From positions 1 through 32,579 of the forward strand of contig CADFJN010000024.1 in NCBI GenBank assembly GCA_902834555.1: DNA of 32,579 bases. Direction: 5' to 3'. The notes beneath the pieces are model-generated. The model was not told the origin of the DNA. It did not search any database and saw only the letters and a program-made list of their open reading frames with translations. A program made the translations under genes and the position numbers. Source of the stretch: Atopobiaceae bacterium (GTDB taxonomy: Bacteria; Actinomycetota; Coriobacteriia; Coriobacteriales; Atopobiaceae). Shown here piece by piece: positions 32,558 through 32,579 of this stretch (positions are counted from its first letter, which is position 1; every line of letters begins with the position of its first letter).

Positions 32558-32579
32558 GCGGCCATCCCCATAGACTCAC

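Overview
The window looks like a chromosome segment of a moderately high-GC actinobacterium of the class Coriobacteriia, most like an Olsenella/Atopobium-type (Atopobiaceae) anaerobe. The pointers are an actinobacterial PknB/PstP/FhaA/FhaB cell-wall signalling cluster, a pyruvate:ferredoxin oxidoreductase typical of anaerobes, LytTR-type signalling, CCA-encoding tRNA genes and a Gram-positive sortase pilus locus. The genus is inferred from gene content, not from a marker gene.

Layout. (1) 1-1395: the C-terminal part of an SF2 helicase with a DUF3427-like tail, cut by the window edge. (2) 1483-11404, minus strand, tightly packed: a second Ser/Thr kinase with a multi-pass membrane tail, FhaA, a small membrane FHA protein, a PP2C phosphatase, one 958-residue protein joining a RodA/FtsW glycosyltransferase to a PBP transpeptidase, and a PASTA kinase PknB. 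Overlapping or abutting stops and starts suggest one transcript coordinating peptidoglycan synthesis with phospho-signalling. (3) 11561-15731: tRNA-Leu(CAG), a structured repeat, a small acidic-tailed membrane protein, serS, a patatin phospholipase, an unknown protein behind a LexA-like palindrome, and tRNA-Arg(ACG) and tRNA-Ser(GCT). (4) 15850-18466: GluQRS-like enzyme, GNAT acetyltransferase and a short protein resembling the C-terminal half of class IV aminotransferases. (5) 18827-22381: pyruvate:ferredoxin oxidoreductase with a strong terminator, followed by a long perfect inverted repeat and a G-rich tandem repeat. (6) 22770-26620: a glycosyltransferase overlapping a LytS-type sensor kinase, its LytTR response regulator and a YfcE-like phosphoesterase. 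(7) 26684-32579: a LytTR regulator with an NTF2/SnoaL-like N-terminus, divergent from a pilus locus: VWA tip adhesin (frameshifted), signal-peptidase-like protein, FctA-type major pilin and the start of a probable class B sortase.

The most interesting parts are the pilus locus and the RodA-PBP fusion. The pilus gene order (adhesin, signal-peptidase-like, FctA-type pilin, class B sortase) matches the streptococcal FCT pilus islands. Its signal-peptidase-like protein has Arg where the catalytic Lys is expected. The adhesin is out of frame at a (CG)4 tract. The intergenic region upstream carries two copies of a paired direct repeat, one in front of the regulator and one against a candidate pilus promoter. 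The RodA-PBP fusion places a polymerase and its transpeptidase, normally two neighbouring actinobacterial genes, in one polypeptide. All functional calls rest on motif recognition by eye; no database search was run.
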